DNA of 64,000 nucleotides from the NCBI GenBank assembly GCA_945885345.1, contig CAMCYP010000012.1, positions 1-64,000 on the forward strand, in the 5' to 3' direction. The notes under the pieces were generated by a model that was given only the letters and a program-made list of their open reading frames with translations, did not search any database and was not told the DNA's origin. The DNA comes from Bordetella parapertussis (GTDB lineage Bacteria; Pseudomonadota; Gammaproteobacteria; Burkholderiales; SG8-41). The position numbers and the translations under genes were made by a program. This document shows positions 27,881 through 34,832 of the stretch, in pieces (position 1 is the stretch's first letter; every line of letters begins with the position of its first letter).

Positions 27881-27947
27881 ATCTAACGTTTACGGTGATC
27901 CGTGCGCGCCGCTTTCGTGCGCATCGTGATCGACTGTAGGGTTAGGC
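27881..27947 (-). repeat. attC site of cassette 3
   Basis: The outer boxes are GCCTAAC (27941-27947) and GTTAGAT (27881-27887) in cassette orientation. Inner arms TACAGTCGATCACGATGCGC and the complement of TACGGTGATCCGTGCGC pair with three unpaired bases on one side, which is the extrahelical-base pattern that sets attC strand choice. Length 67 bp. The stop codon of cassette 3 lies inside GCCTAAC. Confidence 0.88.
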
Positions 27948-28262
27948 GACATTTTTGGGGAGCCTCTGGACAAACTTCCAGGAAGTGGGTTTGGTTTTGA
28001 TCGAAACAATTTGCAATTCATTGAGCTGATAAATCGAAGCGATATATGCATCATCGACTTCCTCTTGTTCGCTAGGACCGTTACCGCGAACGTCCGGCGG
28101 GCTACTTCGTAGCTCTACGAATGCTCCTTCTTTCGGAAGAAAGATAAGGAGCGCAGACCATCCATTCTTTTTGCCGCTGTATCCGTCGGCGATGTCGATC
28201 ACCAAATCAAGATCAAACGGTTTGATGCTGCCATCTATGGCAACGTAATCACACGGCATCAT
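27942..28262 (-). CDS. Integron cassette 3 protein, unknown
   Basis: This 106-residue soluble protein of unknown family begins MMPCDYVAIDGSIKPFDLD. It has no membrane segment or signal peptide. The C-terminal half (EVDDAYIASIYQLNELQIVSIKTKPTSWKFVQRLP) has alternating hydrophobic residues as in a beta sheet. The cassette leaves about 60 bp between the attC core and the ATG, longer than the other cassettes. The TAA stop is part of the attC box GCCTAAC. Confidence 0.72.
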   Translation of the reverse strand: MMPCDYVAIDGSIKPFDLDLVIDIADGYSGKKNGWSALLIFLPKEGAFVELRSSPPDVRGNGPSEQEEVDDAYIASIYQLNELQIVSIKTKPTSWKFVQRLPKNVA

Positions 28263-28322
28263 GAATTATCTCACTCCGACCTTTTCGGCTGTTGCCCGCT
28301 CTCGCCACGTGTATCTGCTGGC

Positions 28323-28382
28323 GCCTAACGGCAAAGCTCAGCCAGGCAGCTAGACTGCCTCGTCTGCAGCGGTTTGTTAGCC
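28323..28382 (-). repeat. attC site of cassette 2
   Basis: In cassette orientation the boxes are GGCTAAC (28376-28382) and GTTAGGC (28323-28329). Inner arms CGCTGCAGACGAGGC and the complement of GCTCAGCCAGGC pair, leaving single unpaired bases. Length 60 bp. The stop codon of the SseB-like gene lies inside GGCTAAC. Confidence 0.9.
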
Positions 28383-29144
28383 GAACAGTTTCCCAAGTAG
28401 CCCCCTTTTCTTGCGTAAATAGATTGGCTCTTGATTCACAAAATATGAATCGCTGCGACTGTCAAACCTAGTGATGTCCACCGCCTTCTGTGTTTTCTTC
28501 GTTTCTCGAGCTATCACGCCGACTGCCCCAGCGATACGCTCAAAATCGTTTTCAGGCGCAAGAATTGAAACAACAAGTGCCGGTTCGTTATGAACGCCAG
28601 GTATAAGGTGCTGCGCAAGAAATGCCTTTTCAACGAGCGGCTCGGTAGCAAAGAATCGCTTTAGAGCGGCGGCGAATTCATGTGGGTAGTCTTTGGGTTG
28701 ACCGATCAGTGCTGTTGTTGCCTTCTTTACCGTAAATGTCTCGCTCGGTTTAAAGAGCGTTCCGTCTAGCAACTGCGATACCTCACTTGGCACTAAGATC
28801 TTTCCGTACTGCGCACCCGGATTCAGGACTAGATGGGCGCCCCGCGTCATATTAAACAGGTCCATGGCTGAGAGACTAAGGTAGCGCGTTCCTTGCGGAA
28901 GACGCGCTTCGGACGAGAATAAGGGTGTATGCAGCTGCCCTTGAATGTCAATTTGGGCAAGCTGTAGCTTTGCAGCCTCCTTCACAACGCCATCAACAAT
29001 AGCCGGAGGCTCTCCGCCTGGGACGATCAGCACCTGCGCACCCGCCAACGCCTTGTAAAAAGCCGGCCTTGCCGCTACATCAGTCGCAGCCTGCACTAGT
29101 GCGGCTTCTAATTCGTTCTGTGGAGTACCCCAGTCATTGCTCAT
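28377..29144 (-). CDS. Integron cassette 2: SseB-family protein
   Basis: This 255-residue protein matches the SseB (enhanced serine sensitivity) family. The N-terminal domain has NELEAALVQAATDVAARPAFYKALAGAQVLIVPGG and HLVLNPGAQYGKILVPSEVSQLLDG; the C-terminal domain starts near EAFAAALKRFF-like text (HEFAAALKRFFATEPLVEKAFLAQ) and carries ESDFER-like NDFERIAGAVGVIARE. Family members occur next to Fe-S genes and in type III or VI secretion contexts, with no firm biochemical role. Its ATG is 5 bp after the attC core of cassette 1. It is the largest cassette in the array. Confidence 0.85.
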   Translation of the reverse strand: MSNDWGTPQNELEAALVQAATDVAARPAFYKALAGAQVLIVPGGEPPAIVDGVVKEAAKLQLAQIDIQGQLHTPLFSSEARLPQGTRYLSLSAMDLFNMTRGAHLVLNPGAQYGKILVPSEVSQLLDGTLFKPSETFTVKKATTALIGQPKDYPHEFAAALKRFFATEPLVEKAFLAQHLIPGVHNEPALVVSILAPENDFERIAGAVGVIARETKKTQKAVDITRFDSRSDSYFVNQEPIYLRKKRGLLGKLFG

Positions 29145-29149
29145 GGGCG

Positions 29150-29237
29150 GGCTAACGGTTGAGCTGAGCGGCGCGCACGCCAGCCATTGAGCTTGGCACT
29201 TTATCTTCCACGCGTCCGCTCCAGCGAGGTGTTAGGC
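29150..29237 (-). repeat. attC site of cassette 1
   Basis: In cassette orientation the boxes are GCCTAAC (29231-29237) and GTTAGCC (29150-29156); the latter departs from GTTRRRY at one base. Inner arms CGCTGGAGCGGACGCGTG and the complement of AGCTGAGCGGCGCGCACG pair with an extra unpaired G. Length 88 bp. The stop of cassette 1 lies within GCCTAAC. Confidence 0.88.
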
Positions 29238-29648
29238 CGACAACCGCACGGTCGCGGAACCACCGCCACCTTTCGGGTCGTACCCGACCCATACAGATCC
29301 CCACGAATAGTTGCCGGCACCTATTCCTCTTTTTGTTAGCCACGACCCTATGCTCGACGCACGCGCTCTCTCTTTGTCCTCTGACCATTCAGACCATGAT
29401 GTGCCAAATTTGTCGTGCGCGTCAGCAAGCCCGATCATTCCCAGAGTTCCAAGGTTGAAGCCGAGCGAAATTGCGACAATTATTTCCCCGTCCTCAAATG
29501 GCGGCAAGCTGTACCAGACCCAACCCGTGCCCATGTCCCTCTTAGACTTGATCACCGACGGAATTGTCTGAAGCAGGAGCGGCTCGGTTAGGCCAGGCGC
29601 AATCCTGGGCCCTTGAGGGTGCTGTATCTCAAAACTCGCGGTTGTCAC
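29232..29648 (-). CDS. Integron cassette 1 protein, unknown (first, best expressed position)
   Basis: This 138-residue protein has no recognised family, signal peptide or clear membrane helix. Features are a central hydrophobic GEIIVAISLGFNLGTLGMIGLAD and a Trp/Gly-rich C-terminus (WSEWSEDKERARASSIGSWLTKRG, YSWGSVWVGYDPKGGGG). Translation most likely starts at GTG 29648, 9 bp after the attI GTTAGGC core, so it probably relies on the leader supplied by attI. As the cassette next to the integrase it should be the most recently captured and the first one read from Pc. Confidence 0.68.
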   Translation of the reverse strand: MTTASFEIQHPQGPRIAPGLTEPLLLQTIPSVIKSKRDMGTGWVWYSLPPFEDGEIIVAISLGFNLGTLGMIGLADAHDKFGTSWSEWSEDKERARASSIGSWLTKRGIGAGNYSWGSVWVGYDPKGGGGSATVRLSA

Positions 29649-29656
29649 GAATGGCG

Positions 29657-29719
29657 GCCTAACTAGTAGTAGTTGACATTTTTAGTTGCCAAATTTAGGT
29701 GACTTTTTTAGTTGACATT
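29657..29719 (-). repeat. attI-like recombination site with four 13-bp repeats
   Basis: In cassette orientation the core GTTAGGC is at 29657-29663. Next to it, on the plus strand, four copies of TAGKTGMC start at 29670, 29683, 29696 and 29709, exactly 13 bp apart; the first and last are identical over TAGTTGACATT. Known attI sites hold a core plus direct-repeat integrase binding sites beside the integrase gene, which fits this position. Confidence 0.78.
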
Positions 29720-29738
29720 CTGCACCTCTGTGGTGCCC

Positions 29739-29767
29739 ATGATAGGCCACCCGCAGGTCATCCTCAA
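29739..29767 (-). promoter_or_regulatory. Pc-like cassette promoter
   Basis: Reading leftward, TTGAGG (29762-29767) and TATCAT (29739-29744) are separated by 17 bp. They match sigma-70 boxes at four and five of six bases with ideal spacing. The promoter points through attI into cassette 1, the expected place for the common promoter that expresses promoterless cassettes. Confidence 0.65.
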
Positions 29768-29806
29768 CCACGTTGCTGCGTTGTTCGATCAGAGGGGGTA
29801 TGACCC

Positions 29807-30883
29807 ATGGATAACGACCAGCCGGCAATGCCAGCAGCGGCACGCAGGCTGAAACTGCTGCAGCAAGTGCGGGAGGCCATTCGCCGCAAACATTTCAGTC
29901 CGCGCACCGAGGAAAGTTATGTGCACTGGATCAGACGTTTTATCCATTTTCATGGCAAGCGCCATCCCGCCGAACTGAGTGAAACCGGTGTCACGGCATT
30001 TCTGAACCATCTCGCCCGCGACCGGCATGTGGCTGCCGCCACGCAGAATCAGGCCTTGTCAGCCTTGTTGTTTCTTTATCGCGAGGTCATGAACCAGCCC
30101 CTGGCCTGGTTGAATGATCTCGACCGGGCAAAACGTCCGGCCCGCATGCCCTCCGTGCTGACCCGCACCGAGATGAACGCCGTTCTGGACAAACTGGAAG
30201 GAACCCGGTGGATCATGGCCGGCCTGCTGTACGGCGCGGGACTGCGGCTGCGTGAATGCCTGAAGCTGCGGGTGAAAGACATCGACTTTGGTTACGGCCA
30301 GATCGTCATTCGCGATGGCAAGGGCGCAAAAGATCGCGTCACCATGTTGCCTGCCGTAGTCATCGAACCCCTGCAACAACATCTGATCCGGGTGCGCATG
30401 CTCCACGACCGGGATCTCGCGGCGGGTTACGGTGGTGTCGAACTGCCGGATGCGCTGGCCATCAAATATCCACGCGCGGCCCAGGACTGGGGCTGGAAGT
30501 TTGTATTTCTTTCCTACAAGCTGTCCGTTGATAAACGCAGCGGAGAAATCCGGCGCCATCATGTTTACGAGAACTATCTCATTCGCGCAGTGAAACAGGC
30601 CGCGCGTGCAGCCGGCATCACCAAACATGTCAGCTGCCACACACTGCGCCACTCCTTCGCCACACATTTGATCGAGAGCGGATATGACATCCGTACCGTG
30701 CAGGAACTCTTGGGTCATCGCAGCGTAGAGACGACCATGATCTATACGCATGTCATGAACAAGGGCGGGCGCGGCGTAACCAGTCCCCTCGACCGCAGCC
30801 GGCATGTCGATGCCATCAGATCAGTAACACCTGCTGTCGATCAACCTGCCGCCCATCGGCAATCCGTCGCGGCGAAATTATAA
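29807..30883 (+). CDS. intI: Integron integrase IntI (tyrosine recombinase)
   Basis: This 358-residue recombinase has an SAM-like N-terminal domain ([25 protein letters not shown]) and a catalytic domain with Arg147 (GAGLRLRE), a Lys in GKGAKDR, His278 and Arg281 (CHTLRHSF), His304 (LLGHRS) and nucleophile Tyr313 (MIYTHV). The segment [19 protein letters not shown] with [17 protein letters not shown] is the extra patch found only in integron integrases, needed to bind folded attC. All catalytic residues are intact. An AGAGGGGG ribosome site precedes ATG 29807. It is divergent from its cassettes, the canonical layout. Confidence 0.95.
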   Translation: MDNDQPAMPAAARRLKLLQQVREAIRRKHFSPRTEESYVHWIRRFIHFHGKRHPAELSETGVTAFLNHLARDRHVAAATQNQALSALLFLYREVMNQPLAWLNDLDRAKRPARMPSVLTRTEMNAVLDKLEGTRWIMAGLLYGAGLRLRECLKLRVKDIDFGYGQIVIRDGKGAKDRVTMLPAVVIEPLQQHLIRVRMLHDRDLAAGYGGVELPDALAIKYPRAAQDWGWKFVFLSYKLSVDKRSGEIRRHHVYENYLIRAVKQAARAAGITKHVSCHTLRHSFATHLIESGYDIRTVQELLGHRSVETTMIYTHVMNKGGRGVTSPLDRSRHVDAIRSVTPAVDQPAAHRQSVAAKL

Positions 30884-30908
30884 AATAATCAATAAAATCA
30901 AATACTTA
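30884..30908 (-). repeat. AT-rich dispersed motif in the intI/tauE convergent gap
   Basis: On the minus strand TAAGTATTTGATTTTATT (30891-30908) is identical over 18 bases to the copy at 59428-59445. It starts directly after the intI stop codon and fills most of the 38-bp gap to the convergent TauE gene. Confidence 0.7.
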
Positions 30909-30921
30909 TGATATTTCGACG

Positions 30922-31668
30922 TTACCGCAGCACTCTCAGTATCAATGACCCGCCGATCAGCAGCAGCAGCACGCTGATCACCTTCAGCAGCGTCTCACGC
31001 GATGCACTGAGCTGAATGCGATGCCCGGCCCAGATGCCGCCGAGTGCGAAAGGCAGCAGCAGCACTGCGCCGATGACGCGGTCGGCAATCATCAACCCTC
31101 CTGCGAAAAACACCAGCGCGCGGATCGACGTCGACAGCAGCACCATGTTCGACAGCGTCGCGCGCAGCACCGTCTTGTCCGGCAGGCGCCGCGACAGGTA
31201 GATCGCGTACGGCGGCGCACCGACGCCGAACAATGTGCCCGCAGCGCCGCCACAGAATCCGGAAATCACCGCCCAGGGATGCCGTGCAATGCCGATCTGC
31301 GGCACGCCGGCATACAGCGAATACAGGCCGTAACTGCACAGGAACAGTCCGAAGGCGGCGATGGTCGCATGCTGCGGAATCGTCACCAGGGCGGTAACGC
31401 CGGCCACGGCACCGGCCAGCGAAAACGGCGCCATCCATTTCAGTTCCCCGCGGTCAGCATCCTTCGAGAAACGCGAGCCCAGCGCCAGCGACGCCGAGAC
31501 GTCAAGGATCACGCACAGCGGCAGCACAAAGCTCAAAGGAAAAAAATAGGACAGCGAAGGCACGGTGAACATTGCCGCACCGAACGCCGAGATGCCGAAA
31601 ATCACATAGGCGCCAAAAACAATCGCCGCGCAGGCGGCGTAGGTCGCCCAGTCAAACGGCATGACCAT
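30922..31668 (-). CDS. TauE/SafE-family membrane protein (sulfite/anion exporter-like)
   Basis: This 248-residue protein has about eight transmembrane helices and internal two-fold similarity, with GISAFGAAMFTVPSLSYFFPLSFVLPLCVILD in the first half and GFCGGAAGTLFGVGAPPYAIYLS in the second; the paired G-x-x-G...P loops are typical of TauE/SafE (DUF81) permeases. Members export sulfite, sulfoacetate or similar organosulfur anions; the substrate here is unknown. The start could be ATG 31668 or 31662. The pilU terminator lies just upstream. Confidence 0.82.
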   Translation of the reverse strand: MVMPFDWATYAACAAIVFGAYVIFGISAFGAAMFTVPSLSYFFPLSFVLPLCVILDVSASLALGSRFSKDADRGELKWMAPFSLAGAVAGVTALVTIPQHATIAAFGLFLCSYGLYSLYAGVPQIGIARHPWAVISGFCGGAAGTLFGVGAPPYAIYLSRRLPDKTVLRATLSNMVLLSTSIRALVFFAGGLMIADRVIGAVLLLPFALGGIWAGHRIQLSASRETLLKVISVLLLLIGGSLILRVLR

Positions 31669-31672
31669 CAAG

Positions 31673-31699
31673 AAAAACGCCGGCGCTCGGGCCGGCGTT
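31673..31699 (-). terminator. Rho-independent terminator after pilU
   Basis: On the minus strand a stem AACGCCGGC / GCCGGCGTT with a 6-base loop is followed by TTTC. It sits 21 bp beyond the pilU stop and would end the pilT-pilU transcript before the TauE gene, which reads in the same direction. Confidence 0.75.
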
Positions 31700-31719
31700 G
31701 TCTCCGCTGACGGATCGGG

Positions 31720-32856
31720 TCAGACAAGGTTCAGGTGCTCGATGCCGGACATCGTGTCCTTGTCCTTGGCATCCTTGCTGTTCAGCTTGATATTCAGGCG
31801 CAGTTCGTTCATCGAGTCGGCGTTACGCAATGCATCCTCGTAACTGATATCGCCGCATTCATAAAGATCGAACAAGTGCTGGTCGAAAGTCTGCATGCCC
31901 AGTTCGCGCGACTTGGCCATGATGCCTTTGATTTCGTGCACCTCGCCCTTGAAGATCATGTCCGAAATCAGCGGCGAATTGAGCAGGATTTCCACTGCGG
32001 CAGCGCGGCCCTTGCCGTCTTTTTTCGGGATCAGCCGCTGCGATACCAGTGCGCGGATATTCAGTGACAGATCCATCAGCAGTTGCTGCTTACGCTCTTC
32101 CGGGAAAAAGTTGATGATGCGGTCCAGCGCCTGGTTGGCGCTGTTGGCATGCAGTGTGGCCATGGCCAGGTGGCCGGTTTCGGCAAAGGCGATGGCATGG
32201 TCCATGGTTTCGCGGTCGCGGATCTCGCCGATCAGGATCACGTCCGGCGCCTGGCGCAGGGTGTTTTTCAGTGCGGCATGCCAGGAATCCGTGTCGACAC
32301 CGACCTCACGCTGGGTGACCACGCAATTCTTGTGGTCGTGCACGTATTCAATCGGATCCTCGATGGTGATGATGTGGCCGTAGCTGTTTTCGTTGCGGTA
32401 ACCCATCATCGCCGCCAGTGACGTCGATTTTCCCGAACCGGTGCCGCCAACCATGATCACCAGGCCGCGCTTGGTCATCACCACGTCTTTCAGCACTGGC
32501 GGCAGTTTCAGATCGTCGAATTTCGGGATCGAGGTATTGATGGTCCGCAGCACCATGCCGACCCGCCCCTGCTGCATGAAGGCATTGACGCGGAAACGGC
32601 CGATGTCGCCGGGGCTGACGGCGAAATTGCATTCTTTTGTCGCCTCAAACTCGCCGGCCTGCTTGTCATTCATGATGCCGCGCGCGAGCTCCGCCGTGTG
32701 CTGCGCGGTCAGCGTCTGCTGCGCGACCGGAGTCATCTTGCCGTCAAGCTTGATCGCCGGCGGAAAACCCACGGTGATGAACAGGTCCGAGGCCTTTTTC
32801 GCGACCATCGCCCGCAGCAAATCGTGCATGAATTTGACTGCCTGTTCTCTTTCCAT
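31720..32856 (-). CDS. pilU: Type IV pilus retraction ATPase PilU
   Basis: This 378-residue GspE/PilT-family ATPase has Walker A (MVGGTGSGKSTSLAAM), an Asp box (HIITIEDPIEY), Walker B (DVILIGEIRDRETM) and a His box (GHLAMATLHANSANQA). The C-terminal tail beyond the core, with EDALRNADSMNELRLNIKLNS, is the PilU type. PilU assists PilT in pilus retraction for twitching motility and DNA uptake. It is the second gene after pilT, 56 bp away, and is followed by a terminator. Confidence 0.93.
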   Translation of the reverse strand: MEREQAVKFMHDLLRAMVAKKASDLFITVGFPPAIKLDGKMTPVAQQTLTAQHTAELARGIMNDKQAGEFEATKECNFAVSPGDIGRFRVNAFMQQGRVGMVLRTINTSIPKFDDLKLPPVLKDVVMTKRGLVIMVGGTGSGKSTSLAAMMGYRNENSYGHIITIEDPIEYVHDHKNCVVTQREVGVDTDSWHAALKNTLRQAPDVILIGEIRDRETMDHAIAFAETGHLAMATLHANSANQALDRIINFFPEERKQQLLMDLSLNIRALVSQRLIPKKDGKGRAAAVEILLNSPLISDMIFKGEVHEIKGIMAKSRELGMQTFDQHLFDLYECGDISYEDALRNADSMNELRLNIKLNSKDAKDKDTMSGIEHLNLV

Positions 32857-32912
32857 GACCTGGCTCCTTCTTTACCTGCTTTAATGTGACTTAACGCCTG
32901 CGCCCCGGGGAT

Positions 32913-33953
32913 TTACCGGAACGTATCCTTGTTCATCGCCTTGCCGCGCGCCTCGTCAACCGACACGATATTGCGCTTCACCAGATCCTGCAGGTTCTGG
33001 TCCAGCGTCTGCATGCCGAGCTGGGCGCCGGTCTGGATCGCCGAATACATCTGCGCCACCTTGTTCTCGCGGATCAGATTGCGGATCGCCGGTGTGCCGA
33101 CCATGATTTCATGCGCCGCGGCGCGGCCGCTGCCGTCCTTGGTTTTGAGCAGTGTCTGCGAAATCACCGCGCGCAGCGACTCCGACAACATCGAACGCAT
33201 CATTTCCTTCTCCTCGGCCGGGAACACGTCGATGATCCGGTCGATGGTCTTGGCAGCGGAACTGGTATGCAGTGTGCCGAACACCAGATGGCCCGTTTCC
33301 GCGGCGGTCAGCGCGAGGCGGATGGTTTCCAGATCGCGCATCTCGCCGACCAGGATGATGTCCGGGTCTTCCCGCAAAGCCGAGCGCAGCGCATTGGCAA
33401 ACGACAGCGTGTGCGGCCCGACTTCGCGCTGGTTGATCAGGCACTTCTTCGATTCGTGCACGAATTCGATCGGGTCTTCCACCGTCAGGATATGGCCCTG
33501 CTCGTTTTCATTGATGTGGTTGACGATGGCCGCCAGCGTGGTCGATTTTCCCGAACCTGTCGGGCCGGTCACCAGCACCACGCCGCGCGGCTGGTTGGCA
33601 ATTTCGACGAATACCTTGGGTGCCTTCAGGTCTTCCAGGCTCAGCACCTTGGACGGAATGGTGCGGAACACCGCGCCGGCGCCGCGCTGCTGGACAAAGG
33701 CATTGACGCGGAAACGGGCGAGGTTGGGAATGGAGAAGGAAAAGTCGCATTCCAGGTTTTCTTCGTAGAACTTGCGCTGGCCGTCGTTCATGATGTCGTA
33801 GACCATCGCATGAACGTCCTTGTGCTCCAGCGCCGGCAGGTTGATGCGGCGGATGTCGCCATGAACACGGATCATCGGCGGCAAACCCGAGGACAGATGC
33901 AGGTCGGAGGCTTTATTCTTGACAACGAAGGCCAGCAGTTCGGAGATGTCCAT
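32913..33953 (-). CDS. pilT: Type IV pilus retraction ATPase PilT
   Basis: This 346-residue hexameric ATPase drives pilus retraction at the inner membrane. It begins MDISELLAFVVKNKASDLHLSSGLPPMIRVHGDIRRI, the hallmark of PilT, and contains Walker A (VTGPTGSGKSTTLAAI), Asp box (HILTVEDPIEF), Walker B (DIILVGEMRDLETI), His box (GHLVFGTLHTSSAAKT) and the C-terminal QTGAQLGMQTLDQNLQDLV region. Pilin and assembly genes are elsewhere. It is divergent from yggS. Confidence 0.96.
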   Translation of the reverse strand: MDISELLAFVVKNKASDLHLSSGLPPMIRVHGDIRRINLPALEHKDVHAMVYDIMNDGQRKFYEENLECDFSFSIPNLARFRVNAFVQQRGAGAVFRTIPSKVLSLEDLKAPKVFVEIANQPRGVVLVTGPTGSGKSTTLAAIVNHINENEQGHILTVEDPIEFVHESKKCLINQREVGPHTLSFANALRSALREDPDIILVGEMRDLETIRLALTAAETGHLVFGTLHTSSAAKTIDRIIDVFPAEEKEMMRSMLSESLRAVISQTLLKTKDGSGRAAAHEIMVGTPAIRNLIRENKVAQMYSAIQTGAQLGMQTLDQNLQDLVKRNIVSVDEARGKAMNKDTFR

Positions 33954-34068
33954 TTATAATTCCCTGGGGGATAGCTGGTGAATAACGGCTCAGAACGTTG
34001 CGGGTCAGGACGCCGTCATCACCATGCAATATTGCACTGCGACGCCTGCAACGGAAAGCGCTGAAATT

Positions 34069-34770
34069 ATGGCCATAATCGCTGCTAACTTGCAAGCTGT
34101 ACGCGCCCGCATCGTGCGCGCCGCAACGGCCGCAAAACGCGCGCCGGACAGCGTGCGCCTGCTCGCGGTCAGCAAGACCTGCAGCATGGAGCAGATCATC
34201 GCTGCCTGGCAGGCCGGCCAACGTGCTTTTGGCGAAAATTTTGTGCAGGAAGCCCTCGACAAGGCGCGCGAACTCACGCATCTGGACATCGAATGGCATT
34301 TCATCGGCCCGCTCCAGAGCAACAAGACGCGGCCGGTGGCTGAATTGTTTGCCTGGGTGCACGGCATTGAACGCGAAAAAATCGCGCAGCGGCTGAACGA
34401 TGCCCGCCCGGCGCATCTGCCGGCACTCAACGTGCTGATCCAGGTCAATGTCAGCGGCGAAGCCAGCAAAAGCGGCGTTGCTCCCGGCCGGGAACGCGAA
34501 CTGGCCATGGCCATCCGTCGCCTGCCGCGGCTGCGGTTGCGCGGCCTGATGGCCATCCCCGAACCGACCCCGGACACTGCCGTACAACGGGCACGCTTTG
34601 CACTGCTGCGCCGTCTCAAGGAAAATCTGCAGGCGGATGACGCCGGCATCGACACCCTGTCCATGGGCATGTCTGACGATCTCGAGGCGGCCATCGCCGA
34701 AGGCGCAACCATCGTGCGCGTGGGCACCGCGATCTTCGGCACCCGAAAAACCGTGAAAAGTGAAACGTGA
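34069..34770 (+). CDS. yggS: Pyridoxal-phosphate homeostasis protein (YggS/PLPBP)
   Basis: This 233-residue PLP-binding TIM-barrel protein without its own catalysis buffers PLP supply. LLAVSKTCSMEQI holds the PLP lysine, GENFVQEALDKA and WHFIGPLQSNKTRPV are family signatures, and LSMGMSDDLEAAIAEGATIVRVGTAIFG forms the phosphate site. ATG 34069 (MAIIAANLQAVRARI) is chosen over ATG 34024 by family length. The last codons (VKSET) are encoded by heptamer repeats. The pairing with proC is conserved in many bacteria. Confidence 0.93.
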   Translation: MAIIAANLQAVRARIVRAATAAKRAPDSVRLLAVSKTCSMEQIIAAWQAGQRAFGENFVQEALDKARELTHLDIEWHFIGPLQSNKTRPVAELFAWVHGIEREKIAQRLNDARPAHLPALNVLIQVNVSGEASKSGVAPGRERELAMAIRRLPRLRLRGLMAIPEPTPDTAVQRARFALLRRLKENLQADDAGIDTLSMGMSDDLEAAIAEGATIVRVGTAIFGTRKTVKSET

Positions 34771-34830
34771 ACCGTATAATGTGATGAACGGCATTTTTTT
34801 CATTTTGTCTGTCACGTTTCACATTTGACG
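34753..34830 (+). repeat. Paired inverted heptamer arrays between yggS and proC
   Basis: Units GTGAAAA, GTGAAAC and GTGAACC (34753-34773) cover the yggS stop. Units TGTCACG, TTTCACA and TTTGACG (34810-34830) end 2 bp before the proC ATG. GTGAAACGTGA (34760-34770) and TCACGTTTCAC (34812-34822) are perfect inverted repeats with a 41-base loop, giving a hairpin between the two genes. Confidence 0.75.
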
Positions 34831-34832
34831 CA

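Larger units (their letters stand above)
27547..30883. mobile_element. Chromosomal integron: four cassettes, attI and integron integrase
   Basis: An integron-type tyrosine integrase is transcribed rightward from 29807. To its left is an attI-like region, then four single-gene cassettes all reading leftward. Each cassette ends in a site with RYYYAAC and GTTRRRY-like ends and imperfect internal symmetry with unpaired bases, as in attC. Sites lie at 29150-29237, 28323-28382, 27881-27947 and 27547-27603. The cassettes are visibly richer in A/T than their surroundings. The outermost attC overlaps the stop of rlmL. All parts needed for cassette capture and expression appear present. Confidence 0.9.
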
